Below, piece by piece: positions 35,501 to 46,729 of a stretch of DNA of 64,000 nucleotides (position 1 is its first letter; every line of letters starts with the position of its first letter). Origin of the DNA: Pseudoscleropodium purum. Lineage: Eukaryota > Streptophyta > Bryopsida > Hypnales > Brachytheciaceae. The stretch spans positions 20,305,410 to 20,369,409 of the forward strand of contig OZ017802.1 of the NCBI GenBank assembly GCA_963969395.1, written 5' to 3'. Made by a program: the position numbers and the translations under genes. A model generated the notes under the pieces. It was not told the origin of the DNA, made no database searches, and saw nothing but the letters and a program-made list of their open reading frames with translations.

Positions 35501-36425
35501 CCACGCCTTGCCTATTCTGTCTGCGCCCTATGTCCTACCTACACCACATGGCAACTATGTTGCCTATTTTTCTTTATCAAAAAGTCAACCATGTGTTGAC
35601 TGTATTGGACGGGTGGGACCTCTACTGGATGGGATGGACATCCACTATGACAACTATGGAAAAAACAGGGTAGTGTGCTTTGAAAAAGCATATTTTAGTA
35701 AGAATATTTTGAAATGGTGATCTTTTTGGGCTCAATGAAAGACAAGGGAGTTGAGACTGCTCATCTAAAATTTACAACATTTTAGTCATTGTGCAATTTT
35801 TGATGAAGCTTGCAATGCACAATGGTCATTGAAATGAAAGTAGTGTTTGTAAGAAAACAAAAACAAGCACACTTGTCTACTCCTTGAGCTCCTTGGATTT
35901 TTCCTTTTGGAAGTGGACAACAATTGCATTGGTCAATTGACTTTTCAATTCATATTCAAATTGAACCAAAAAAACATGAGCTATGAACTACACTGTACCA
36001 CTCAACTTTTAAAAAATTCACAAAGTAGAGTTTAACTTAAAATTTAATAAAAGTATTGCCATTGAATTTATAACTCAGTCTATTTTCAAGATATAATTTT
36101 TATTACAAGAACCCTCAAAATTTGAGAAGGGTAGATCAAAAAAAGGGGTAGTGATTAGAAAATAGTCACTTGGATCTTTAGGAGTTAAGGATATTTCAAT
36201 GCACAATTCTACTTTTCTATCTTTTGTTCACTTTAGAACCCAAGATCCCATCTCAATAAAAGAAAATTAGTATGATCAATGAAAGAATGATAAACAAAAC
36301 TTCAAACTAATTGTAAATTCTTTTGTTTGAGTGCAATCAAAGTTTTCAAGAATTTTCTAAAGTTTCCAAAGATTTGAGAGAAGCCATTGCCATCATTGAG
36401 TCATACATTTACATACACACACACA
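32571..36425. other. AT-rich intergenic, no gene seen
   Basis: No recognisable coding sequence. A short imperfect direct repeat (CAAAACTTGCAGGATG at about 34480 and 34541) and a GC-richer patch at 35400-35650 with random frames are the only landmarks. Confidence 0.55.
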
Positions 36426-36426
36426 C

Positions 36427-36429
<3 letters not shown>

Positions 36430-36496
<67 letters not shown>
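36430..36496. repeat. (AT)n microsatellite preceded by (CA)n
   Basis: About 33 AT units directly after an ACACACACAC tract at about 36415-36428. Confidence 0.98.
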
Positions 36497-36499
<3 letters not shown>

Positions 36500-36759
36500 A
36501 GCAAATGGCACTCTTGTAATAAGTTGTAAGTTGCATCAATTTTCAAAGATATCGTACATGTAGGTTAGTTTCAAAAATAATTAGGGAAATTTGGTTTCAT
36601 TACTAAAATTTTAAAAATTGTACAACTATTTCAGAAAATTTGAAAATTTTCATTATTGCTAATTTTGAATATCCAAAAATTATTCTTGAAATTTTTTTAA
36701 AAAAAGGAACACATTTACGTATGAATAGAAATAATGAATCCAACACTAGGAGTGTCAAA

Positions 36760-37420
36760 AAATGAGGAAAAAAAAAAGGTGCCGAAAGCGAAGAAATCCA
36801 AACCAAGCTGCCAAATTGTCGAACTCGAAAAGTTAAATTGTTCCAGCAACAAAAGTGTCAAAATTGACCCATGCTTACGGTAGCCACCGACTTGATTCCC
36901 CCACAACGAGCACTTCTATATTTCAGGTGCTCAAATTTTCAGCATACTAGACAGAGAGCAAATTTGATGTGCATTCTGCTACGCAAGTGGTTGCAGGTCG
37001 AGCCCAGCAGGACAAGACCCATAGCCATGGGTGCCTCAATTTCAATGCAATTTAATGTGTCTGAGCGGAGCGCTGAGAGGGGGTGGGAATTAATACATGG
37101 GTACCACGGGTGACATTGATGCCCATGAGGCCATGGCCTTGGTATGATCACGACCGTGCGTTGTCAATCCCAATTCCCCAATGTAGGAGGAATTCTCATC
37201 TTGTTGCGGTAAGCTTTTATCTGTCGATCACGGGAAGGTGGGAAACCAGTACCTTGGGAAACCGTCACCGGGACACCCAGGCACCAGGAGGCCAAGGGCG
37301 GCGGGTGGGAGGGCCAAGTCACCAAGTGGTGGGGGTGTCCCACTGTGTTAAGCAGTGCTGGGACTATCCCAATAAAATGGACTTGTTTGAATTCTCATAC
37401 AAACTTAACCCTTAAACGTG
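36760..37420. other. GC-richer patch without a recognised gene
   Basis: Composition rises between AT-rich flanks. Frames of 60-110 codons on both strands overlap and lack domain features. A B-box-like GGTCGAGCCC near 36997 has no properly spaced A box. Confidence 0.4.
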
Positions 37421-38886
37421 CAAGCATCCAAAAAGTGGATGCGCCTTGGTCAACCTTGATTATAACTTTTAAAATAATTATCTCTGGAATTTGATTTCAA
37501 CTAAGAAAACAAAGCTTGAAAAGTTTTGTTTCTATTCCACTTTAAAGTTTTGAGAAATGTCAAAAATTGAAAAATTTATTGCAATTGAAAGTTCCATGTG
37601 TTAAAATCCAAATAACACAATATGGTGTGCTTTTCATTCATATTTTATTTTCTTTAAATGTATTTTGAAATTAAATTATAAAATTATGTTTCTCATTTCA
37701 CTCTTTATTTACAGTAAAAATTATAGATTATTCTAATATATATTGTAATTGATATAATTTTATTACCACCTTTAGCTTTGAAAAATCACAATAATTTTAT
37801 TTTTTATTCAAAATTATTGAAAAGATAAAAAAAATAAATAGAAAATTTATTTTTCTACTAGCAAAAAATACAAAAAAGTTATACATCATTTAAATAAAAA
37901 GATAAATTTGGTTTGATAGTCGAATTGGACTTCAAGGTGTTTGATGTGGCTATTTTGAGTGTAAAAAATAAAATAACCAATTGAAACTTTTCCATGCTAA
38001 TCTCCATTTCTACTTTTATTTCCCAAGTAATTTCAAATAATTTGGATTGTTTTTGCTATTTTTACTCATTTATGTTTATTTTTTGCAACAAAAATGATAA
38101 CAATTAGAAATTTTCACAAAACAAATTGCAATTTCTGAAAGTGACATAGAATTTAGAGTTTCAAGTAGTAAAAATATCAGATTGTTGTTTGAACACTATT
38201 GAAAAGGCTGAAATTAGCTTAGATAAGAAGTTTGACCATTTTACAATGGATCAAGTCCTTAAGGGTTTAAACATGTACGGACGAGCTGGTCTTTGAAGAA
38301 ATCATCAATTTTTAATATCGTGAGAAAGAATCACTTAAAAAAATAAAAAAAAGTAGTCATTAGAAGTCAAATTACTATAGTAGAATATGTTCCCTTTTCA
38401 TGACAAAACTCTGAAGATGAATGGTTGCACTTCAGTCCTACATAGAGGAATTCTCTGTCATCCATTGAACACTTAGTGTCTTTGACAGCGTTATAGGGTT
38501 AATTATTATTTTTGACTACCAAGATACGTACAAAGTTTTTTGGTCTCACATATTGGACAATGTTTAATTATAAGCAACATGATTTGCTATAGACTACAGA
38601 CTGGCCATGGTGAACTGACTAACCCCCTTGCTTATCCTTCCTAAGTCATTCTAAAGACGCATGTAAGAAAAAAGCCCCCCTGTTTTGTGCTTGATTAATT
38701 TATCTTCTACACCGACCTCTCCTAGCTAATTTAGGGCCTTTGATTGCAAATATGAATTGTTAAAAAGTACAAAGCAAGTATCATGTGTGCTATGTAATAA
38801 AAAAATGCTTACACTGACATTCAAACAATGTTTGAATTGGACATCACTGAATTCTCTATGGGGCCAACTTTCATGTCTATGTAGTA
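37421..38886. other. AT-rich intergenic, no gene seen
   Basis: Contains TTAACCCTTAAA near 37389 and a complementary CCTTAAGGGTTTAA near 38261. These could be the ends of another TIR element of about 0.9 kb, but the interior does not match the main family. Confidence 0.4.
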
Positions 38887-39379
38887 CTTAGGGCAGCTTG
38901 CTTGTCTTTGCTACTTGTCTGCAAATTTGATTATTTCAGTGATGGAAAAAACCCTAAAAAACGGTGATACTTGCACTAACTCTTAGTATAGTTACAGCAA
39001 TGTCCAATTCATTTACAGGTTCAAAGTGTTTGCAGAACTTCTTGAAAATTGACTTGCATTGTGCGGATTGCAGAAGTAACACTAAATAAATAAGGTAGAT
39101 CTGGTCCCAGGCATGTGTGGGATGAAAAAAATTGTGCAACCCCCTTTCAATGGAAATTATCTATGTGTTTCAAAAAATAAAAAATAAATAAAAATTGTGC
39201 AACCATAGGCAAAAGTTTGGCACCAGAAGCATTGAAAGCACATATGCATATCATACTATACTAAGTGTATACTATACTAAGTGCTAGTGCAAGCATCACG
39301 GTTTTTTAGGTTTTTTTCCATCACTAAAAAAACAATCAAATTTGCAGACAAGTAGCAAAGACAAGCAAGCTGCCCTAAG
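38887..39379. mobile_element. 493-bp TIR element with ~105-bp arms
   Basis: Arms 38887-38991 and 39272-39379 are inverted copies; the outer 46 bases are identical (CTTAGGGCAGCTTGCTTGTC onward) and the rest differs by a few substitutions and indels. TA stands at each border (38885-38886 and 39380-39381), consistent with a TA target duplication as in the Tc1/mariner superfamily. No transposase frame. A retroposon tail is nested in the middle. Confidence 0.85.
39131..39204 (+). mobile_element. Retroposon tail nested in the TIR element
   Basis: ATTGTGCAACC occurs at 39131-39141 and 39194-39204, flanking about 52 bp that read CAATGGAAAT..., GTGTTTC and an A-rich tail with T interruptions. The form matches the insertion at 26105 in the opposite orientation. 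The tail A's blur the exact left edge of the duplication. Confidence 0.7.
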
Positions 39380-39384
39380 TAGTC

Positions 39385-41930
39385 AATTGCATATTTTACT
39401 CAGTTGGACATCACAATCTTGCAATCGATTAACAAAATTTTGTGTTGTACTTGTGGCAAAGTTAATATAAATTGCATTGGAACTAACACATAATTAACAC
39501 AAAAATAGTTTTTATTAGCCTACAATGAATTTGTACTTGAAAATAAAATACTATTCATTCTCTAAGAGAATATTCATTGTACATAAAAATTTCTTATTTT
39601 TCCCATAAAGATACAATTTATTTTCCTAAAAACATTTCTTCATTCTCATTTAACTTTTTAATTCTTTTACCATATTTTCTATTACTCTTTCCATCATTCT
39701 AATAGCTTTGGAGCAAAAGCCTTGACATGATTTCTTCCAAAAGGATAATCTTCTAACTAGCTCAAGACTTTTACTTGTTTAACTCTCAAAGCTATGTTGC
39801 TGGAAAGCTAGAGTAATGGATATATATTGGAGATACAATTTAAGGGTACTATAAACACAAATAATAAGGATTGTGAAGGAAGAAGTGCAAATATGATTTG
39901 TATTGTAAAATAGCTTTTGAGTCCCACATAAATCCTTGTGATAATAGTGTAAGAGATTGGGAAATTGAAAAGTATCACACAACATTAGATGACATAGAAT
40001 AGCAAAGCTAATAGAAAAAGAAGATGACAATGGAGTTTGTAGGAGGCATGACAATTTTGCACATGTACATGTAAGGATAGCTAAAGGCCTTGATGTATGA
40101 ATAAAATATTTTTAGAAAGCTTAAGAAATATTTTGGGATCTTCTAAGATTAACAACAAGGACATTAATGAAGTTCAAGGCCATTTGCAATCTAATACCAT
40201 TTGCAGTCCACCACCATTTTATGGATGAGATAGCTAAATACCACAATAATATTGCAAAGCTAAAGAAGAAATGAGTGGCAAGGCTAGACTTTGAAGACCA
40301 CTTCTAGAATCTTAGATTTTATGACTTTAAATGAGTCAGAGTGGTTTAATCATTTTGTGGTGAATGCAATAAGAAATGCAATGGCAAGGGGAAATCACTT
40401 TAAGGTGGTTATTTACAAGTTTTTGCAAATTTAATGCAAAAGCACTTGCAAACCAAAATTCGCATCAAGGCATAGTGTCATATAGTAGAAAATATCTTCA
40501 TTTTTGAAAGACCATCTACAATCCATTGCTACAAAGATCAAGGGAGTGAAGATGTCATATGCAAATCACAAGAGAGCTATAGAGAAGAGATTCAACATAG
40601 TGCAAAGTATCAACAACATGGTAGCAATTGGAGATGATGAAAAACTATCCAAAGTGGTTGAGGATTTTCATGCAATGGAGATGAAATCTTTTAGATACAA
40701 GATACATTGCAGAATTTATAGCAACTTCATCAAACTTTGCCACCACAAAAGAATTTGAGGGCAAATTTGGACAAACAATTGAATAGAATCAAGCATACTA
40801 AGTACTCAAAGATACACTATTAATTAGTTACAAAGAAGAAGAATCCAACAATTTTTATAGGATGGAGAGGTAAACCCATGGATTTAGGCAAAGGTGCTTT
40901 AGGAAACCAACCAAATTTGCATATCTTGTTCTAGCAAGCCAAAAAAAGTAACTCCTTTAAAGTGTTCATTGGAGTGACAAGTCTTGAAGATTCAATCTTT
41001 GCCTTGCTTTGTTGGGATTTTACTCATTGTTGCACCACTTACAATAATAAAATATACAATGTGTGAGGGCTACTAGATGACTCTAGACAAGGTAAGAACT
41101 TGATGCCATAGCCACACAATGCAATTTAGCTCATGTGCAACAAGAGCTGGTTGATGTTGACAATTGTTTCTGTCATAGCTTATATGCTCAAATTTATACT
41201 TAGTGGCTAACCATTTATTAATTTTGAGTGCTTTAAGTACTCACAAATTCTAAAAAAAGAAAATTTTAGAAGAAGGGTCATTAGAGACAATGCTATTGTA
41301 GATAGGCAAGGCGCAATCAAAGGTAGAGGAATCAACTATTTAGGGGACTGAGACCTCACATCATATATTAGAATGGTAGCCAATAAGTTGAAGTAAAAAA
41401 TGTCTTTGTTGTGGCAAACTAAAGCTCACATTGTCTAATTGAGGTCTCTAAAAAGCCTAAAACTACTTCCTACAAAAGATTTTAACTATAAAGACATATT
41501 TGCTTTTTGTAATACTATATTGACTATTCACAAAACCAATGCTTTTGGAGAAAAATAGACATTGTGGGACTTTATTAACGATGTTGCAATCATTTTCAAT
41601 TGACTAAAATAGAGATACAATTTCTCTAAAAGCACAATACCATGTGCCCAAGCTACGAAGATAATAGCGGTAAGAATATGTGTGATTCAATTGCTTTAAA
41701 TTATGTTGCACTTTTATATAGCACAATTAAACATGAGAACAAAGTCACTCAGTTTGTTTTTGATGAATACACTTTTCTTTTCATGAGTGTCACTAAAATC
41801 TACAAGAATGTAAAGGAGATCCGTGTACCTTGTCTTTTAGGTGGATAGTAACATTGAGTGGTCTCAATTTGTTGTGTTCTAAGTTTCATTGAGATTTACA
41901 TTTAGGATTTCAAAATTTTAATATTTCATT
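39385..41930. other. Intergenic with weak coding-like remnants
   Basis: An 84-codon frame at 40504-40758 (start MKDHLQSIATKIKG) and fragments before it near 40330-40440 have coding-like composition, but I recognise no family. They may be remnants of a retroelement or transposase. No LTRs were found. Confidence 0.35.
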
Positions 41931-41931
41931 C

Positions 41932-42265
41932 TCCTCCCCCCCCCCCCCCCTCTTCTAATTTTTAGAAACCAACTTATTGACAATCAATATGGGACAATTC
42001 ACTTCAAATCCATATCTAATGTTGTATTCATATTGGATATTGTATCTGTATTTAGCACTATATCCGTATCCGATATTTGTATTTAGTATTAAGTACATAT
42101 TTGTATACAATATTATATCCATATCTAGTATTCATTTCAATGACTCAAATTAAATCTCACAAGATCAACTTGTGATTTTTTGAGAAATCAACGGCAATTT
42201 CGAGGGTAAGCATTTAAAAAAAATCAATAGCCTATAAATTTTTTGAAAGGGGAGGGGGGCAACTA
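41932..42265. mobile_element. C-rich-end TIR element, copy 1
   Basis: The left end is CTCCTC followed by a C run (15 C at 41936-41950). The right end is GGGGAGGGGGGC, its approximate complement. The interior carries degenerate TATATCCATATC-type motifs. It aligns with 46399-46719, including AATATGGGA near the left end. Confidence 0.65.
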
Positions 42266-42374
42266 ATACAAACCAAGAGGTGGTACCTCTCTTTTCAGTA
42301 GTAAAGGATGTCGACCAATTCTTGTCATCCTTGTTGAAGATGAAACTAAAGCCATGTCTAGCCTTCAAAGTCTC

Positions 42375-43295
42375 AAACACCATTTTTGGGCAATTTAGAA
42401 ATTTTAGGCAATTTAGAAATTTTAGGCAATTCACTAGAAACGGAATTTTCATTTTTTTTCTTGAAATTTTCACAAAAAATGTGATCAAGGAATAGCTTTT
42501 AGACCCAATAGTTTTCATAAAATTTGACTACATAATTAGAAAGTTATTGTATAATATGTAATTTTCATTGCTTGGCAAGCAATTCAAAAAAAATCTTTAA
42601 AATTATTATTTTTTAAATAAAAATTTGAGCTTATTTTTCTGGATTTATATATACGTGTAAAGCTTTTAATCATTCCATTTTGATTAACGAGTTATGAAGA
42701 GTTTTAGTTTGTGGGCAGTATGGATTCTTGACTCTAAAATATACTTTTAAATTATTTATTTAACTCAATTTTCAATATTTAAAAAAATAATAATAATATT
42801 ATGTAGATTTTTTATTATAACATTACAACCATTGGGATTGGAATTTTTTAATTCCATAACTAAATTCTTAAAAATTTAGTATTTAGAATCATTCTCTACT
42901 TCTTTCTACTTACTATTTTTTTCCTACATGTTATACAATTCCAAATAATTTGAATTTTTCAAGCATGTAGCCAAATTTCATCGAAGATTGAATGCAAAGA
43001 GGCACCAACATTTTGGACATCTTTTTATACAAATGTGACCTACTGGAGTATAATTGCCTAGTTTTTTTTTGCCTAAAGGGCAAAGAAAAGTGTTTTTGTC
43101 AATTCACATATAAATATCTTGCAATTTACACAGTGGAAATTTTTGAAATTTTTTCCACATCTTTTCAAACCAATGTACTACAAGATCCTATGATTATATG
43201 TCTCCCTCATTATTTATTTTAAAATTTAGTACTTGTACTAGAAATAACAATTTTGGAGTGTTTTTGGTGAAAATATAGTCAAAAACCTTTAGGTG
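42375..43295 (-). mobile_element. 0.9-kb TTAACCCC-family repeat, reverse copy
   Basis: It runs in reverse orientation: TTTTTGGGCAATTTAG at the start, then CATTCCATTTTGATTAACGA, TTCTACTTACTATTTTTTTC, and CAAAAACCTTTAGGTGCTAG at the end. It also carries a local 18-bp direct duplication (CAATTTAGAAATTTTAGG) at about 42390-42427. Confidence 0.75.
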
Positions 43296-44654
43296 CTAGA
43301 GTTTCTTTGGAGTCCCAATCTGATACACTAGTTGGTATTTGCAAACCAAATGAAGGTCATTTGTTACATGTATTTTTCTAACCAATGGGTAGCATAGGGC
43401 AAGTAGGGTACAAAAACTTTGTAGATGCATTCCAAACTATAAATTAGAGAGTTTTGTTAGTATATTTATGGTCAATTCATTACATGACAAGTTCCCAATA
43501 TAAGAATCCCATGTTCTTTTAATAAGATTGTAGGTGACATTTATTTGTTTTTATATTAAAAATAATGTCAAACATAACATTTTGATGTGACATTTCATAT
43601 TGGCATAAAAACAAATGAATGTCAGCTAAAATTATGTAAAAAAACTAGGGTTCTTATTGTGTCCCAATGCTTAACTTAGTAGTGTCTTGTCTAAATTCAC
43701 ACCAACCTTCTTGGGTTGGAGTTTTTTTTCTCTCTCTATTGTCTTGCCCATAAAATTGCTTTGACTCTAATTTGGTGAGAAATCAATGGATGATTGTTGA
43801 CAACTTGTGTCCTATAGGTAGACACATCTCAAAGAGATTTAAGGAGACATAAATTGATACTTTAAAGATTACTCAAACAAACAAGGTTCAAGGTTCCATA
43901 AAAAGGTTGGCTGTTGACTTCTTCTACAAACAAGGAAAACAAAGAGATTGGTCTACATGACCAAGACTTCATATATAATGATAAAAAAAACTATTGAATT
44001 CCCTTGATAGTCTAGTGAAAAATTTGCAATTGGCAAAGATGTTAATTTGTTGTCTTGAGCACATTTGGAGGTGTACAACCAATTTACATTTGATCAATAT
44101 GGATTGAGGCTTGAGGACGTGAAGTATGTGAACCAAAAAAATAAGATGAATGCTAAAAAAGTTTGCAAGCAAAAGGCACACCACTATATTGGGGATCTAC
44201 AATTTACCATTGATACGCACAAAGAGAGAAACTTGGAGATTAAAATGTAATTTCAAGTCTATACAAATTACATCAATATATTTCTTTTGATAAATTTTAA
44301 TTTTAGGCAACTAATAATCTTTACATCTAAAATTTATTTTTCCTTAGAATATAGAAACTTAGGTTGAAACATAAGGACCATAAAGTGGGCAAGAAATACT
44401 AGAAAATTGACTTTTCAAAAGTCATTATCATATAACAATGCTATCAAAATATCCAATTGCCATATCATATTTTTACTTACTCATGAAACATTTCAAGGAT
44501 TCTTTCATGTTTATATTCAATTTTAAATCCTAAAACCTTGCTTTTTGTTGTTTATGTGTAATTAGAGTTGGTGTTTCTTTGTTTTCATGTTTATACAAAT
44601 TTCTAATATTTTCATTTTAGTGAGTATTTTGATTAGAAAATTGGATGATGTGGT
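43296..44654. other. AT-rich intergenic, no gene seen
   Basis: A 61-codon frame at 44065-44250 is somewhat coding-like (start MEVYNQFTFDQYG) but unrecognised; otherwise low complexity. Confidence 0.45.
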
Positions 44655-45512
44655 TTAACCCCTAAATTCCCAAAGTCATTTTTCTGTCAAAAACCACATT
44701 AAACTACCATTTTTGCTACGTTTATCCAAGAGAAAAAATCATTTTTTTAGAATCTAATCATAGGATCTTATATTTCACTTGTCTTAGCTCATGTGGTAAA
44801 AAATTTCATAAAGTTTGACCGTATAGATTGGAAGATATTAGCATTCAAAGTTGAAAAAGAAAGATTTTTTGAACATTGGCCTGCAATTTCAAATAACTTT
44901 GACTGCCAATTGTGGAATTTTTTTGCACTATAGACTTTGAATTTAAAGTTTTTTATGTTGAAGAATTGAGTTGAAATTCTAGGAATTTTTTTAAAAAAAA
45001 AAACACACTCGGTTTTCATTCTCTAAAAAAATGCTAAGTAGAAGTAGGTCCAAGATTGGAAAAACAAAAAATCGTTAATAACTCCAAGATGGAATTGAAA
45101 GCCAATAATCCCAATGGTGAGATTGTTTTGGCAAGCAAATACAACATTTTTTTTTAAATTGTGGAAAATTGTGATAATTGCATTTAGAAATGAATCCTAA
45201 AAGTTATTTTTTCAAGAAGATGCTAAAATTGCTCGAAAAACAAGATTGTCTTTAACTTTCTCATTATTAGTCCAAATAGAACGAATCAAAGCTTCACATG
45301 TAGACAAAAATGAAACATTTCAGAGGGAGAAAAATCAAAATTTATTTTGATTTTTTGTGATTTTTTTGTGCTACCCACCGAGTTCAATTTCAGGCTTTTT
45401 GTGGTATAACTTTTGTTCTTGGGCACCAATTGAAATAAAAATTATATTCCCACGTAGGTAATCAGTTTTTCTAATTTGTTACTCGAGGGGACAATGGGAA
45501 TTTAGGGGTTAA
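44655..45512. mobile_element. 0.9-kb family copy with perfect 17-bp TIRs
   Basis: The left end TTAACCCCTAAATTCCC and the right end GGGAATTTAGGGGTTAA are perfect complements, delimiting 858 bp. The interior is AT-rich, related to the other copies but more diverged. It has no coding capacity. This copy defines the family's ends best. Confidence 0.88.
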
Positions 45513-45574
45513 GTTAGCAATTTTCTTTTTGGGATTATCTTATCTTTTAAGCATCTAAACTCAATTAAAATGAA

Positions 45575-45635
45575 TACATACATACATACATTATTATTAT
45601 TATTGCTATTATTATTATTATTATTATTATTATAG
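45575..45635. repeat. (CATA)n then (ATT)n microsatellites
   Basis: ATACATACATACATAC runs into a (TTA)n tract with one GCT interruption. Confidence 0.95.
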
Positions 45636-46398
45636 GGTGCCTATAAACATAGTTTACAACCTGTAGAGATGGTGAATTCCTTAGGATAATGTGTATAATA
45701 TTGAAATCCACCAAATATATAAGATTGATTATAATGATGAGTATGTACTTATACCACTATCTACTCTTACTCATAACTTAAGTAGCTTACATCATTGTTA
45801 GTAACAACAATAGTCCAACTCTTAATCAAATCTCATTGGAAGTTGCTTTATTTAGTTTTGTAAATTTTGATGACAAAATATTTACAAATTCAATTACTTA
45901 AGCTCGTGGAACAAATCTCCCATCTTCAAGGTTATATTGAATAATATTATAAACAATACAATCAACCTTACAATTGCATATATCTAGTACTCACAAGAAT
46001 CAAATGCATTTTCCTTGTCTAGTAAAATAGTAAAGAATTACATTAGATATTTTATTAAAACTGAACATTTAGAATCCCAAAATCTATCTAAATCTCCTAT
46101 TACAGTATTTGTTTGTAAGTGCCAAAAATAAACTGAAAGTTCTATAAATTAGTGATCTTAGAATTAACAGAAAGTGATGTATATTGAAGATTTGAATGTT
46201 TTGTGAGTTCACAATACTACAATAGATGTAAAACTTGTCAAAAATATTTGAAAATTTATTGAAAAAAAATCAATGCTATACCAAATACACCACACAATCA
46301 AAATTGTAACATTTTGTGCAAGGCAATCTTTGCCTCTTTTGATCACATTGTCAAAATGTGATCATTTGTTAATGTAAATTGATGTGAAGAATTGGGTA

Positions 46399-46576
46399 TC
46401 CCCCCTCCTCCATTTGTAATTTTCAAGTGGCCACTATGTGCCATTCAATATGGGATATATCAAGTATATTTCAAGTGCATAGCCAAAGTCGTAGCTATAT
46501 TTCAATATGTATCTTAGTATTATATTTGTATCTATATTCATAACTATATCTCAAATATATAGCCATAGCTATATTT

Positions 46577-46618
<42 letters not shown>

Positions 46619-46719
46619 TTACCATATTTGTTGTTTTTGAAGATCTACGACATTAGAGGAGATGAAGTTCTTTTTAAATATAGAGCAACGGCTTTCATTT
46701 TTTTCCAAGGGAAGGGGGA
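46399..46719. mobile_element. C-rich-end TIR element, copy 2, with TA borders
   Basis: The left end is TCCCCCCTCCTCC; the right end is the approximate complement of TCCCCCTTCCC. TA precedes and follows the element, so a Stowaway-like (Tc1/mariner) MITE is plausible. An (AT)n microsatellite at 46579-46616 seems to have grown from the element's own TATATCCATAT motif. Confidence 0.65.
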
Positions 46720-46729
46720 TATTAATTAA

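Noticed and set aside
36960..37010. tRNA or SINE promoter (B-box-like GGTCGAGCCC)
   Set aside because: No A box at proper spacing and no cloverleaf could be drawn.
37389..38275. Another TTAACCC-ended element
   Set aside because: Only about 12 bases pair at the ends and the interior does not match the main family.
40504..40758. Gag- or transposase-like ORF
   Set aside because: Composition is coding-like but no motif of a known family is visible and no LTR or TIR flanks it.
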